A stretch of 64,000 nucleotides of DNA from Prevotellaceae bacterium UBA4336 (GCA_002394305.1 DGTM01000041.1:43910-107909); one strand, 5' to 3'; counted from the stretch's first letter, positions 1 through 7,818 are shown. Numbers and translations: made by a program. Notes: a model not told the origin generated them from the sequence alone.

Positions 1-728
1 TACTGCAGGATGACGCCTGCTGCCACGACTGCCCCCGCCATGTGCTCTACGCCGAACCCCTTCAGGCTGCTTACCTCGAAGTGGCGCAGGAGTTTCTGGC
101 GTGCGGTCTGCTCGGTGAAGGCCCAGTCGTCGAGCTCGAAGGTGACGTGGCGTGTGCCGAACGCGCCTTCGAACATGCCTTTCTTGCCGCGCTCGTAGAG
201 GACTTCCTTCGGTGCGAAGGAGGCCATGAGCTTGTCGACGTAGTCGGTGGTGCCTTCGGTGACGAGGAACTCGCCGGTGCTGATGTCGAGGAGGGCCATG
301 CCGCAGGCTTGCTTGCCGAAGTGGATGGCGCAGAGGAAGTTGTTCTCGCGGTGGTTGAGCACCGTGTCGGACATGGTGACGCCGGGGGTGACGAGCTCGG
401 TGATGCCGCGCTTGACGAGCGTCTTCGTCATCTTCGGGTCTTCGAGCTGGTCGCAGATTGCCACGCGTTTGCCTGCCCTGACGAGCTTCGGCAGGTAGGT
501 GTCGAGGGCGTGATAGGGGAAGCCGGCCATGGCGGTGCTCTCGGCGGCTCCGGTCTTACCGTTGTTCCGCCGTGTCAGGGTGATGCCGAGAATCTCGGCA
601 GCAATGACGGCATCGTCGGCATACGTCTCGTAGAAATCGCCGCAACGGAACAGCAGCAGCGCCTCGGGGTGCTTCGCCTTGAGGTCGTAGAACTGTTTCA
701 TCATCGGTGTGAGCGCTTCTTTTGCCAT
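1..728 (-). CDS. mutS: DNA mismatch repair protein MutS, N-terminal part (gene runs off the window)
   Basis: This is the first 242 codons of MutS, the ATPase that recognises mismatched bases and recruits MutL. The translation opens with MAKEALTPMMKQFYDLKAKH, followed by PEALLLFRCGDFYETYADDA. That is the mismatch-binding domain I; the family's Phe-x-Glu motif is visible as FYE. Domain II begins afterwards (LEDPKMTKTLVKRGITELV, then TPGV). The frame stays open to base 1, so the connector, lever, clamp and ATPase domains lie outside the window. The ATG at 728 is preceded by a good Bacteroidota promoter (751-781). mutL is in the same window but about 31 kb away on the other strand, so the two are not co-transcribed. 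Confidence 0.97.
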   Translation of the reverse strand, partial: MAKEALTPMMKQFYDLKAKHPEALLLFRCGDFYETYADDAVIAAEILGITLTRRNNGKTGAAESTAMAGFPYHALDTYLPKLVRAGKRVAICDQLEDPKMTKTLVKRGITELVTPGVTMSDTVLNHRENNFLCAIHFGKQACGMALLDISTGEFLVTEGTTDYVDKLMASFAPKEVLYERGKKGMFEGAFGTRHVTFELDDWAFTEQTARQKLLRHFEVSSLKGFGVEHMAGAVVAAGVILQ

Positions 729-750
729 GTCTGTCTGTAGATTGTTTCTG

Positions 751-781
751 CAAAGTTACAGATAAAATTCGACATGACAAA
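751..781 (-). promoter_or_regulatory. Bacteroidota sigma-ABfr-type promoter of mutS
   Basis: On the minus strand TTTG (781-778) is followed after exactly 19 nt by TAACTTTG (758-751). This matches the TTTG-N19/21-TAnnTTTG consensus. The mutS ATG lies 22 nt downstream of the -7 element. Confidence 0.75.
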
Positions 782-844
782 GGAAACGAAACAGATTCTG
801 ACGCGCAGCTCCGTGCGGCAGGGCAAAACACGCCACGCGCTTCG

Positions 845-1028
845 GAAATAAGAGCCAGGCTCTTCCAAAATAAGTCTTAGGCTCTTCCAAAATAAGAGCC
901 AGGCTCTTCCGGAATAAGTCTTAGGCTCTTCCGAAAAAAGCGTTAGGCTCTTCCGAAATAAGCGTTAGGCTCTTCCGAAATAAGTCTTAGGCTCTTCCGA
1001 AATAAGTCTTAGGCTCTTCCGAAATAAG
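845..1028. repeat. 22-bp minisatellite, eight full units plus a partial ninth
   Basis: Eight head-to-tail 22-bp units start at 845, 867, 889, 911, 933, 955, 977 and 999, with a partial unit at 1021. The invariant part is approximately CTTCCGAAATAAG; the other nine bases alternate between AGCCAGG-like and TCTTAGG/CGTTAGG-like forms. The array occupies most of the 407-bp gap between mutS and secDF, which otherwise holds only the mutS promoter and the secDF terminator. Related 22-bp units occur at 21577-21664 and 34505-34545. There is no spacer variation and no cas gene, so this is not CRISPR. Confidence 0.9.
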
Positions 1029-1038
1029 CACGTGCCGG

Positions 1039-1087
1039 AAAACAGAGAAGGACGTGTACCAATGACTCTTGACACACGTCCTTCTCT
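1039..1087 (-). terminator. secDF transcription terminator
   Basis: A perfect 14-bp stem (1074-1087 with 1044-1057, AGAGAAGGACGTGT) has a 16-nt loop and is followed on the minus strand by GTTTTCC. It lies 49 bp after the secDF stop. Confidence 0.75.
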
Positions 1088-1135
1088 CTATTCAGACGAA
1101 TCGGCAGGGGTCAGCCCCCGTCGGATTCAGGCTTC

Positions 1136-4100
1136 TTACTTCTTCTCTTCTGCGCCCTCCACGATGCTCTTGCCGCGGGTGAGGTAGGCTGTGGGAGCTG
1201 CCACGAAGATGGACGACAGCGTACCGAATACGACACCCAGAATCATGGCAAAGGCGAACGAGCGGATGCTGGCACCGCCCAGGCAGAAGATGACTGCCAG
1301 TACGATGAACGTAGATACAGAGGTGTTGATGGTACGGTTCAAAGTGCTGTTCAGCGACTCGTTGAAGAGCTCCTGCTTGTCGCGCTTCGGGTGCAGGTGG
1401 AGGAACTCGCGGATGCGGTCGAAGACTACCACCTTATCGTTGATAGAATAACCGATAGCGGTCAGCACGGCACCGATGAACGTCTGGTCGACCTCGAGCG
1501 AGAAGGGCATCCAGCCCCAGCACATGCTGTACATGCCCAGGATGAGGATGATGTCGACAAACAGGGCTGTGATGGCACCGATGGAGAACGACAGGTTGCG
1601 GAAACGGATGAAGATGTAGACGAAGATGGCGATGAAGGCCAGGATGACACTCCAGATGGCTCCGTAGGTGATGTCCTCGGCCACGGACGGACCTACCTTC
1701 TGGCTGCTGATGATAGAGCCGCCGGCACGCTCGTCGCGGTTGATGAAGTTCTCCAGCGTCAGGTCGCTTGCCAGCAGACCGCCGCCCTTCAGGGTCTCGA
1801 AGAGTTTGCTTTCGATCTCGCTGTCCACCTCGATGCCCTCCTCCTCAATGCGATAGTTGGTGGAGATACGGATGGTCTTGCCCTCCGTGCCGAGTGCGAT
1901 GGCGCTGGTGTTGCTTTCGGGGAAAGCCTCGGCAAGCAGACCGCGCACCGTCTCAGGCTGAACCTCGTTCTCGAACAGCACGACGAAGTTGCGGCCGCCC
2001 GTGAAGTCGATGCTCTTGCTGAAGCCGCGTGTCAGCATGAAGCAGATGCTGATGATTGCCAAGGCGCCGAAGATGGTGAAGCTCTTCTTGTAGGCGCTCA
2101 TGAACTTGTATGTGGGGTTCTGGAACGAAATCTTGTCGCCGATGTTTGTGCGGAACGTCAGGCCGAGCCACTTGTCCTTCTCCATCACCTGCGAGTAGAC
2201 GACGCGTGTCAGGAACACAGCGGTGAAGAAGCTGACGCAGATACCGATGAGCAGCGTGGTGGCGAAGCCGCGGATGGGTCCCGTGCCGAAGTAGTAGAGG
2301 ATGATAGCCGTGATGACGGACGTCAGGTTCGAGTCGAAGATGGCGCTGAAGGCGTTGCTGTAACCGGCGGCCAGTGCCTCGCGCACCTTCTTGCCGGCCT
2401 TCATCTCCTCCTTCGTTCGCTCGTAGATGAGCACATTGGCATCGACGGCCATACCCAGCGACAGCACCATACCGGCAATGCCGCTCATGGTCAGGGCTGC
2501 CTGGAAGCTGGTCAGAATGCCGATGGTGAAGAAGAGGTTCAGGATAAGAGCGCCGTTGGCAACCATACCGGGAATGAAGCCGTACATCGTGATCATGTAG
2601 ACCATGAGGATAACAAAGGCGATGACACAGCTCCAGATGCCTTGGCGGATGGACTCGGCACCCAGAGAGGGACCGACAATCTCCTCGCTCACGATCTTGG
2701 CCGGAGCAGGCATCTTGCCGGACTTCAGCACGTTGGCAAGGTCGCGAGTGTCCTCGGCAGTGAAGTTACCCGTAATCTCGGAGTTGCCGCCCGTGATTTC
2801 GCTCTGCACAGTGGGTGCGCTGTAGACGTTGTCGTCGAGCACGATAGCGACGCTACGCTTCAGGTTGGCCTTGGTGAGGGCTGCCCAGCGGCGGGCACCG
2901 TCGACGTTCATCTTCATGCTGACGCAGGGACGGCCCGACTGATCGTACGTGTCGCTGGCATCGGTCACAACGTCGCCCTCCAGGGGAGCACGGCCGTTGC
3001 GCTCGGTAACCTTGATGGCATAGAGCTCGTAGACATTGGCGCGGGCACCTTCGCCCATGCCCTTCACGCCCCACTTGAGGCGGAGGTCAGAGGGAAGGAC
3101 CTCCTTGGCTTCGGGAGAAGCCAGGAGCTCGTCGATGGCAGCCATGTCGCGCTTGTTGGCAAAGCCTACCACGCAGCCATAGGCTTCCCGGGCGGGCTCC
3201 AGGCGGCTGAGCAGGGGATTGCGCTTGCGTGCCTTCTCGATGTCGGCAGCAGACATGTTCTGTGTGGGCTCGCCCTCCTTCTCGGCTACGGCAGAAGCCA
3301 GGTCGGCTGCCACCTTGGCGGTGTCGGCAGGTGCTTCAACCTTCAGCTCGTCGGTGTGTGCAACGACAGCTGCTGTGTCGGCAGGAGCCTCATCTTCGAT
3401 GGTGCTCAGCGCTGCGGCAAGCTTGGTGTCGAGCGAGATGAGGAAGGGAACGATTTCCTGTGTGTTATAGGTCTCCCAGAACTCCAGGTTGGCGCTGCCC
3501 TGCAAGAGCTTACGCACACGCTCGGGCTCCTTCACACCAGGCATCTCCACCATGATGCGACCCTCCTGGCCTTCGAGGGCCTGGATGTTGGGCTGTACCA
3601 CGCCGAAGCGGTCGATACGGGTGCGGAGCACGTTGTAGGAGTTGTCGATGGCACTCTTCACCTCGGCGCGGAGCACGCTCTCCACCTCCTTGTCGGTGCT
3701 CTTCGTGGTCACCTTGTCGCGGAGCTGCTGTGTGGCAAAGAGCTCGGCAAGAGCCTTGTTGGGCTCCAGCTCCTTGTAGTTCTTAATAAATAAGGTAATA
3801 AAGTCACTCTGGCTGCCCTGGGCGGCGGCTGTTGCCTGCTCCACGGCCTTGCGGAAGTTTTCGTCGGTCTCCTCCTTGTGGTCGGCCAGTGCCTTGATGA
3901 CGTCGGGGACACTAACCTCGAGGATGACATTCATACCGCCCTTGAGGTCGAGACCCAGGCCGATGCCCATCTCGCGGCACTCCTTCAGAGTCCACACATT
4001 GCAGTACACCTTGTTGTTGAGCAGGGAGTCCAGATAACGGTCGGATGCTTCCTGACCCTCGGTCTGTGCGATAGCCTCAGCCTTGCTCTCGAAGTGACTC

Positions 4101-4183
4101 GTCACAACGGAGAAACTCAAGTAAAAGATGCACACCAGCGTCAGCAGGAGCGCGAAAACCTTTACAAATCCTTTGTTTTGCAT
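1136..4183 (-). CDS. secDF: Protein translocase subunit SecDF (fused SecD-SecF)
   Basis: This 1015-residue inner-membrane protein uses the proton-motive force to assist the late stages of Sec export. An N-terminal membrane helix is followed by the SecD signature (GLGLDLKGGMNVILEV, about residues 75-90), a periplasmic P1 domain and the first six-helix RND bundle (VLSLGMAVDANVLIYER). The SecF half begins near residue 700 (SKSIDFTGGRNFVVLFE) and ends with its own bundle (GYSINDKVVVFDRIREF). SecD and SecF are separate in many bacteria; the fused form is usual in Bacteroidota. An Ala/Asp/Glu-rich low-complexity stretch at roughly 255-310 interrupts the P1 region and looks lineage-specific. The gene appears monocistronic, with a -7 element at 4243-4250 and a terminator at 1039-1087. 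Confidence 0.97.
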   Translation of the reverse strand: MQNKGFVKVFALLLTLVCIFYLSFSVVTSHFESKAEAIAQTEGQEASDRYLDSLLNNKVYCNVWTLKECREMGIGLGLDLKGGMNVILEVSVPDVIKALADHKEETDENFRKAVEQATAAAQGSQSDFITLFIKNYKELEPNKALAELFATQQLRDKVTTKSTDKEVESVLRAEVKSAIDNSYNVLRTRIDRFGVVQPNIQALEGQEGRIMVEMPGVKEPERVRKLLQGSANLEFWETYNTQEIVPFLISLDTKLAAALSTIEDEAPADTAAVVAHTDELKVEAPADTAKVAADLASAVAEKEGEPTQNMSAADIEKARKRNPLLSRLEPAREAYGCVVGFANKRDMAAIDELLASPEAKEVLPSDLRLKWGVKGMGEGARANVYELYAIKVTERNGRAPLEGDVVTDASDTYDQSGRPCVSMKMNVDGARRWAALTKANLKRSVAIVLDDNVYSAPTVQSEITGGNSEITGNFTAEDTRDLANVLKSGKMPAPAKIVSEEIVGPSLGAESIRQGIWSCVIAFVILMVYMITMYGFIPGMVANGALILNLFFTIGILTSFQAALTMSGIAGMVLSLGMAVDANVLIYERTKEEMKAGKKVREALAAGYSNAFSAIFDSNLTSVITAIILYYFGTGPIRGFATTLLIGICVSFFTAVFLTRVVYSQVMEKDKWLGLTFRTNIGDKISFQNPTYKFMSAYKKSFTIFGALAIISICFMLTRGFSKSIDFTGGRNFVVLFENEVQPETVRGLLAEAFPESNTSAIALGTEGKTIRISTNYRIEEEGIEVDSEIESKLFETLKGGGLLASDLTLENFINRDERAGGSIISSQKVGPSVAEDITYGAIWSVILAFIAIFVYIFIRFRNLSFSIGAITALFVDIILILGMYSMCWGWMPFSLEVDQTFIGAVLTAIGYSINDKVVVFDRIREFLHLHPKRDKQELFNESLNSTLNRTINTSVSTFIVLAVIFCLGGASIRSFAFAMILGVVFGTLSSIFVAAPTAYLTRGKSIVEGAEEKK

Positions 4184-4242
4184 TGTTAGTAATTTTATTT
4201 AATGTTTTGTTTGTTTTTGTTCTGTTTGGGCATTATAGCGTG

Positions 4243-4250
4243 CAAAGATA
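4243..4250 (-). promoter_or_regulatory. -7 element of the secDF promoter
   Basis: TATCTTTG reads on the minus strand and fits TAnnTTTG, 59 bp upstream of the secDF ATG. No clear TTTG sits 19-21 nt further upstream, so only the -7 half is supported. Confidence 0.5.
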
Positions 4251-4306
4251 CGCTTTTTTCCTGAAAGAAAAGAGTTTTTGTCACTTTTTTACGCATAAAA
4301 GGAGTT

Positions 4307-5365
4307 TTATTGCACTTTTTTCCGCAAACGGACGATAAGCGGATAGTGGTCGGAGAGCGAAATGGTGCGGTCGGTGCGGAACGACGTGCAGGTCCAATGA
4401 GGGGAGTGGAAAAGGTGGTCGATGCGCACCGGGAAGGAGCGGCGGGTGTAGGAAAACCCGGGGCCGACGCCTGCCTCACGATAGGCCGACAAGAGGTAAC
4501 GGTCGAACTGCTGGTAGACGTAGGAGACCGGCGTCTCGTTGAAGTCGCCGCAGGCAATGACGGGGTAGCCGACATAGCGGCCGATGAAGGCGCAGACACT
4601 GTCGGCCTGCACTCCGCGGTAGCCTGCGGCTTCGCTCAGCTTGCCCATGAGCATGCGCGAACTGCTCTTGATGGTCTGGCGGTGAGGGTCGGTGATGGTG
4701 TGGGCATACTCGCTCTTCTCCTCCTCGCTCAGGTGGTTGCTCTCCAAGTGATTGTTGACGACGAGCAGGCTGTCGCCGTCGAGTTCAATCAGGCAGGCCA
4801 GGCTGCCGTTGGTACGGGTGGGGAAGCTGATGCGGATGGTATCGCTCAGGAAGGGATGGCGCGAAAGGATGGCTTCGCTGCCGGCCTGCAAGGTGTGGTA
4901 GGACATGGAGTCGACCCACTTCCGGTGATTCTCGATGAAATGTCCGGGGAGCTCTTGCAGGCAGACGATGTCGGCATCGGCGGTGCCGAGGAAGCTGAGC
5001 AGCTCGGCACGTTCTTCCTTGTCCGCCATGCCGCCTACGTTGTAGGAGATGACGGTCAGGGCGCTGTCCGCAGCATCGACGTCGGCGGGGAGACGCAGGG
5101 GACAGTAGTCGAGGATGTAGCCGCCAACGACAAGGAGCCCGACGGCGGGCACCAAGGCAAGCCGGGCGTAGAACAGGAGCCAGAAGAGCAGGAAGAGCAC
5201 CTCGACGGCAAGGAAGATGGGGAAGGCCAGCGTCAGGAGCGAGAGGCGCGGGATGACGTCGGGCGAGACAAAGGTGAGCGCCACGCACAGCCACAGCAGC
5301 AGCGTGGTGCAGATGTTGGCGCCGAGCAGGAGACTGACGGAAAAACGCTTCAGAAAGTTCTGCAT
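4307..5365 (-). CDS. Endonuclease/exonuclease/phosphatase family membrane protein
   Basis: This 352-residue protein has three hydrophobic helices in the first ~100 residues, followed by a metal-dependent EEP (DNase I-like) domain. Visible EEP motifs are the strand with the catalytic Glu (DIVCLQELPG), the GDFNETP loop and the C-terminal SDHYPLIV motif with the catalytic Asp-His. The catalytic domain probably faces the periplasm. Members of this fold cleave nucleic acids, phosphoinositides or sphingomyelin, and the substrate cannot be told from the sequence. It follows the rhomboid gene on the same strand with a gap filled entirely by nonamer repeats (5367-5465), so the two are probably one transcript. 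The ATG at 5365 directly abuts the array. Confidence 0.88.
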   Translation of the reverse strand: MQNFLKRFSVSLLLGANICTTLLLWLCVALTFVSPDVIPRLSLLTLAFPIFLAVEVLFLLFWLLFYARLALVPAVGLLVVGGYILDYCPLRLPADVDAADSALTVISYNVGGMADKEERAELLSFLGTADADIVCLQELPGHFIENHRKWVDSMSYHTLQAGSEAILSRHPFLSDTIRISFPTRTNGSLACLIELDGDSLLVVNNHLESNHLSEEEKSEYAHTITDPHRQTIKSSSRMLMGKLSEAAGYRGVQADSVCAFIGRYVGYPVIACGDFNETPVSYVYQQFDRYLLSAYREAGVGPGFSYTRRSFPVRIDHLFHSPHWTCTSFRTDRTISLSDHYPLIVRLRKKVQ

Positions 5366-5366
5366 T

Positions 5367-5465
5367 GGTCTTATCGGTCTTATGGGTCTTATGGGTCTTA
5401 TAGGTCCTATAAGTCCTATAGGTCCTATAAGTCCTATGGGTCCTATAGGTCTTATGAGTCCTATA
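5367..5465 (-). repeat. Nonamer tandem array (YATARGACY), about 11 units
   Basis: Eleven 9-bp units read RGTCYTATR on the plus strand, and YATARGACY in the direction of transcription. The array fills the 103-bp gap between the rhomboid stop (5469) and the next ATG (5365), leaving 1-3 bp on either side. It contains perfect palindromes such as CTTATAGGTCCTATAAG. The same unit in the same transcript-sense orientation recurs at 26474-26580 and 33320-33391. Confidence 0.92.
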
Positions 5466-5468
5466 GTT

Positions 5469-6419
5469 TCACTTTTTACTTATGTCGAACAGCCGGCGCT
5501 TCTCCTCGTCGGTGAGCCCGCTGTAGCCGCTCTTCTTTATCTTGTCCAGGATGCGGTTGAGCTCTTCCTCCTCCTGTTTCTTCTGCTGGCGGTAGGCTGT
5601 CTCGCGGTTGTACTGCCCGCCGTAGGTGACGTCGATGTGCGGCTGCTTGCGTTTCCACAGGGCCGACAGCCTGCTGCCCAGCGAGGAGAACCAGCGTCGG
5701 AAGCCGTCCCACGAGTTGTCGTCCCGCCCATAGCTTCTGTAGCCGCCGCGACTGCCCTTGCCGCCTCCGCCGCGCCAGTAGAGGAGCAGCAGGAAGCCCA
5801 CGAGCATGCCGCCCAGGTGGGCCATGTGTGCCACGCCGTCGCCCTTCTGCGAGAGGGCCGAGAGGAGCTCGATGACAGCATAGCCCATGACGAAGTACTT
5901 GGCCTTGATGGGCACGGGCAGGGGGAAGATGAAGATACGCTCCTCGGGGAACGTCATACCGAAGGAGAGCAGGATGCCATAGACGGCACCCGAGGCTCCG
6001 ACGGTGTTCCAGCGGTTCAGGTAGTCGGCCATGGGGACGAGCGCCCCGCCGAGCGACACCTGGTCGTAGCTGCCGAAGCCGTAGTACCAGAACTCCACGA
6101 GCTGCACCAGCTCCTGCATGAGGCCGGCGCCCAGGCCGCACGTCAGGTAGTAGAAGAGGAAGCGCCCCTGCCCCATCGTCTGCTCCATGATGCGGCCGAA
6201 CATCCACACGGCAAACATATTGAAGAAAAGGTGCTGCCAGCCGGCGTGCATGAACATGTAGGTGAAGAACTGCCAGGGACGGAAATGGCCGGCCAGCACG
6301 AAATGCAGGCCGAACAGCTCCTCGAGGTCTATGCCGTGCGTGCTGAATGCCAAGGTGGCAAGAAAGCATAGCACGTTAATGATGAGCAGGTTTTTCGTTA
6401 TAGGAGGCATGTTATTCAT
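5469..6419 (-). CDS. Rhomboid family intramembrane serine protease
   Basis: Rhomboids cleave transmembrane substrates within the inner membrane. From the ATG at 6419 (316 residues) the protein has six hydrophobic helices. The loop HxxxN is seen as HLFFN, the catalytic serine as GASG (residues 141-144, Ser143), and the partner His at 201 in the last helix (HMAHLGG). A Gly-rich linker and a charged cytoplasmic tail of about 100 residues follow, rich in Arg, Lys and Glu. The frame is open further upstream to 6500, but the -7 promoter element at 6452-6459 lies inside that extension, so the start at 6419 (or 6410, three codons later) is preferred. It is transcribed divergently from the HU gene. 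Confidence 0.93.
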   Translation of the reverse strand: MNNMPPITKNLLIINVLCFLATLAFSTHGIDLEELFGLHFVLAGHFRPWQFFTYMFMHAGWQHLFFNMFAVWMFGRIMEQTMGQGRFLFYYLTCGLGAGLMQELVQLVEFWYYGFGSYDQVSLGGALVPMADYLNRWNTVGASGAVYGILLSFGMTFPEERIFIFPLPVPIKAKYFVMGYAVIELLSALSQKGDGVAHMAHLGGMLVGFLLLLYWRGGGGKGSRGGYRSYGRDDNSWDGFRRWFSSLGSRLSALWKRKQPHIDVTYGGQYNRETAYRQQKKQEEEELNRILDKIKKSGYSGLTDEEKRRLFDISKK

Positions 6420-6451
6420 ATCGATAGGTCTGTATTTTCTTTTTTCGCATG

Positions 6452-6459
6452 CAAAGGTA
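6452..6459 (-). promoter_or_regulatory. -7 element of the rhomboid/EEP operon promoter
   Basis: TACCTTTG on the minus strand is a full TAnnTTTG match, 32 bp upstream of the ATG at 6419. It helps fix the rhomboid start. A convincing -33 element was not found. Confidence 0.55.
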
Positions 6460-6541
6460 CAAAAAATAGACGGAGAAGAAGGCGAAAAAGCACCAAACAA
6501 ATTAAAATTTCACAATTTATAGCATTTTTTTGTGTAATTGC

Positions 6542-6572
6542 TTTGCTGTTAGTGCAACTTTCTCTATATTTG
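6542..6572 (+). promoter_or_regulatory. Promoter of the HU gene
   Basis: TTTG (6542-6545), a 19-nt spacer, then TATATTTG (6565-6572) is a perfect match to the Bacteroidota housekeeping consensus. It leaves a 66-nt AT-rich leader before the HU ATG. Confidence 0.85.
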
Positions 6573-6638
6573 TAAAGCGAAACAAGACAAAGACCATAAT
6601 AAACAACCAATTTACAAACAATAATTTAAGTATCAAGT

Positions 6639-6902
6639 ATGAACAAGACAGAATTAGTAGCCAAGATCGCCGAGGGCGCAGGCTTGAGCAAAGTAGACGC
6701 AAAGAAGGCTTTGGAGGCAACTCTGGATGCCATCACCGCAGCAGTTAAGGCAGACGACAAGGTAGCCCTGGTTGGCTTCGGCACATTCGCCGTAGCAGAG
6801 CGCGGCGCCCGCAAGGGTGTCAACCCCGCAACAGGTAAGACTATCACTATCCCCGCCAAGAAGGTAGTTAAGTTCAAGGCTGGCGCAGAACTCGCATTCT
6901 AA
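6639..6902 (+). CDS. HU family nucleoid-associated DNA-binding protein
   Basis: This 87-residue protein has the length and sequence of a canonical HU subunit. It starts MNKTELVAKIAEGAGLSK (helix 1), has the VGFGTFAVAERGARKGVNP segment (beta strands with GFGTF), then the beta-ribbon arm with the proline tip (NPATGKTITIPA) and a C-terminal helix. It compacts and bends DNA non-specifically as a dimer. The gene has its own strong promoter and two consecutive terminators, so it is monocistronic and expected to be highly expressed. It differs from the longer HU-like protein encoded 337 bp downstream. Confidence 0.97.
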   Translation: MNKTELVAKIAEGAGLSKVDAKKALEATLDAITAAVKADDKVALVGFGTFAVAERGARKGVNPATGKTITIPAKKVVKFKAGAELAF

Positions 6903-6922
6903 TCGGCTAACTCATCCTCATA

Positions 6923-6950
6923 GGCACTTCCCCGTCGGAAGCGTCTTTTT
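6923..6950 (+). terminator. First terminator after the HU gene
   Basis: Nine-base arms GGCACTTCC (6923-6931) and GGAAGCGTC (6937-6945) pair with one G-U and one mismatch, and are followed by TTTTT. Confidence 0.6.
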
Positions 6951-7003
6951 GTTGGCACACCTATTTTTTATCAGTGCCGAGGTAGAGCAAAAGCCTCTCC
7001 TGC

Positions 7004-7036
7004 GACCCCTCCCCAATATCGGGAGGGGTCTTTTTG
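7004..7036 (+). terminator. Second, stronger intrinsic terminator after the HU gene
   Basis: A perfect 10-bp GC-rich stem (GACCCCTCCC with GGGAGGGGTC) has a seven-base loop and is followed by TTTTTG. It insulates the downstream HU-like cassette from HU transcription. The 337-bp gap 6903-7239 holds these two terminators, then palindromes, and no gene. Confidence 0.85.
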
Positions 7037-7053
7037 TTTCCCAAGCGCACGCC

Positions 7054-7186
7054 CGCACGTGCGCACACCCGCACGAATATTATATAATATGTGCGGAGAG
7101 AAAACTCGTCTGCCACAGGGAAAAAACTTCAGGCCAAGGGTTAACAAACGGACACAAACGCTGTATATATAAGTAGAAGCGCTTCT
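7054..7186. promoter_or_regulatory. Palindrome cluster upstream of the HU-like cassette (putative operator region)
   Basis: Three palindromes lie in succession. They are CGCACGTGCG (7054-7063), a compound one with CCGCAC and GTGCGG arms around the 14-bp palindrome ATATTATATAATAT (7069-7096), and AGAAGCGCTTCT (7175-7186). No TAnnTTTG element is seen between them and the start at 7240, so the cassette promoter is either divergent or of another sigma class. The operator role is inferred from position only. Confidence 0.35.
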
Positions 7187-7239
7187 CTGAAAACAATCAC
7201 ACATTATTTTATTTATTAACCCTCAAACAAAACATCAAT

Positions 7240-7701
7240 ATGATTAACTACAGCATTGTCATCATGTCCGCACAGCCCGGAACCAAGAAGGAGAACATCA
7301 CCGAAACCAAGGCCTACGGCGTAGCACAGTCCAGCGAAGTGCTCGACATCAACGCCTTCGCCAACCACATCACCAGCCACGGCAGCGTCTACCGCAAGGG
7401 GGACATCCTCGCCGTACTGACCAACGCCGTAGGCTGCCTGCGCGAGCTCCTCCTGGAGGGCAAGCGCGTCAAGCTCGGCGACCTGGGCGACTTCCAGGCA
7501 CACCTCAAGACCGAAGGGGCCAAGACTGCCGACACCTTCTCCGCAGCCAACATCAAGGAGGTGAACGTCTGCTGGACCCCCGGCAAGGACTTCCAGAACC
7601 TCCGTGACGAGGCATCCTTCCAGCTCGTGCCCACCCGAGCCGCACAGAACACCGCCATCGAGGTCATCAAAAACCAGGACACCATCCAGGGACTAGAGTA
7701 A
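7240..7701 (+). CDS. HU-like (HU-related, long form) DNA-binding protein
   Basis: This 153-residue protein belongs to the longer HU-related group of Bacteroidales rather than to classical HU. The IHF/HU fold is recognisable in the middle: a helical part (DINAFANHITSHGSVYRKGD), then LGDLGDFQAHLKTEG, equivalent to the GFGTF segment of HU. The expected arm is replaced by KTADTFSAANIKEVNVCWTP. The C-terminal tail (FQNLRDEASFQLVPTRAAQ) is family-specific. Such genes often sit next to small amidase or P5-like genes and 'smalltalk' genes, as here, which suggests a mobile or phage-derived module. It is expected to bind DNA; its specific role is unknown. The start follows an A-rich leader typical of Bacteroidota. 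Confidence 0.88.
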   Translation: MINYSIVIMSAQPGTKKENITETKAYGVAQSSEVLDINAFANHITSHGSVYRKGDILAVLTNAVGCLRELLLEGKRVKLGDLGDFQAHLKTEGAKTADTFSAANIKEVNVCWTPGKDFQNLRDEASFQLVPTRAAQNTAIEVIKNQDTIQGLE

Positions 7702-7712
7702 GACACAGCACA

Positions 7713-7770
7713 GCCCCTCTCCTCCCCTGACCCCTCCTCCCCCAAAGGGGAGGCGGGGAAGGGGCCGCGG
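7713..7770. repeat. GC-rich palindromic repeat element, intergenic copy 1
   Basis: A block with CCCCTCTCC at one end and GGGGAAGGGGCC at the other encloses the palindrome CTCCCCCAAAGGGGAG. It lies between the HU-like stop (7701) and the P5-like start (7816). Similar sequence occurs at 7963-8000 (inside the next gene), 8407-8456 and, degenerate, at 23898-23934. It may also fold as a terminator-like hairpin but has no U-tract. Confidence 0.75.
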
Positions 7771-7790
7771 AACAAAAACGCTAAACTCTT

Positions 7791-7818
7791 AACTATGAAC
7801 TATGAATTATGAACTATG
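7791..7818 (+). repeat. Heptamer tandem repeat AACTATG x4 ending in a start codon
   Basis: Four 7-bp units (AACTATG, AACTATG, AATTATG, AACTATG) run up to and include the ATG (7816-7818) of the P5-like gene. Each unit carries an ATG, but only the last leads into the long frame; the in-phase ATG at 7795 meets a TGA after five codons. Confidence 0.9.

Noticed and set aside
845..1028. CRISPR-like regular repeats
   Set aside because: The units are directly adjacent with no unique spacers, and no cas genes occur in the window.
1391..3793. Long antisense open frame of about 800 codons opposite secDF
   Set aside because: High GC at third codon positions keeps the complementary frame open; the sense strand has a complete SecDF with all motifs. 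Similar antisense frames opposite the SurA, OstA and GH92 genes are rejected for the same reason.
5366..5515. Protein rich in SYRSYGSY-type repeats
   Set aside because: This is the translated nonamer array; 9 is a multiple of three, so one frame stays open, but there is no start or conserved context.
6420..6500. Upstream start for the rhomboid protein (27 more residues)
   Set aside because: The extension includes the -7 promoter element and Ser/Pro-rich sequence unlike rhomboids.
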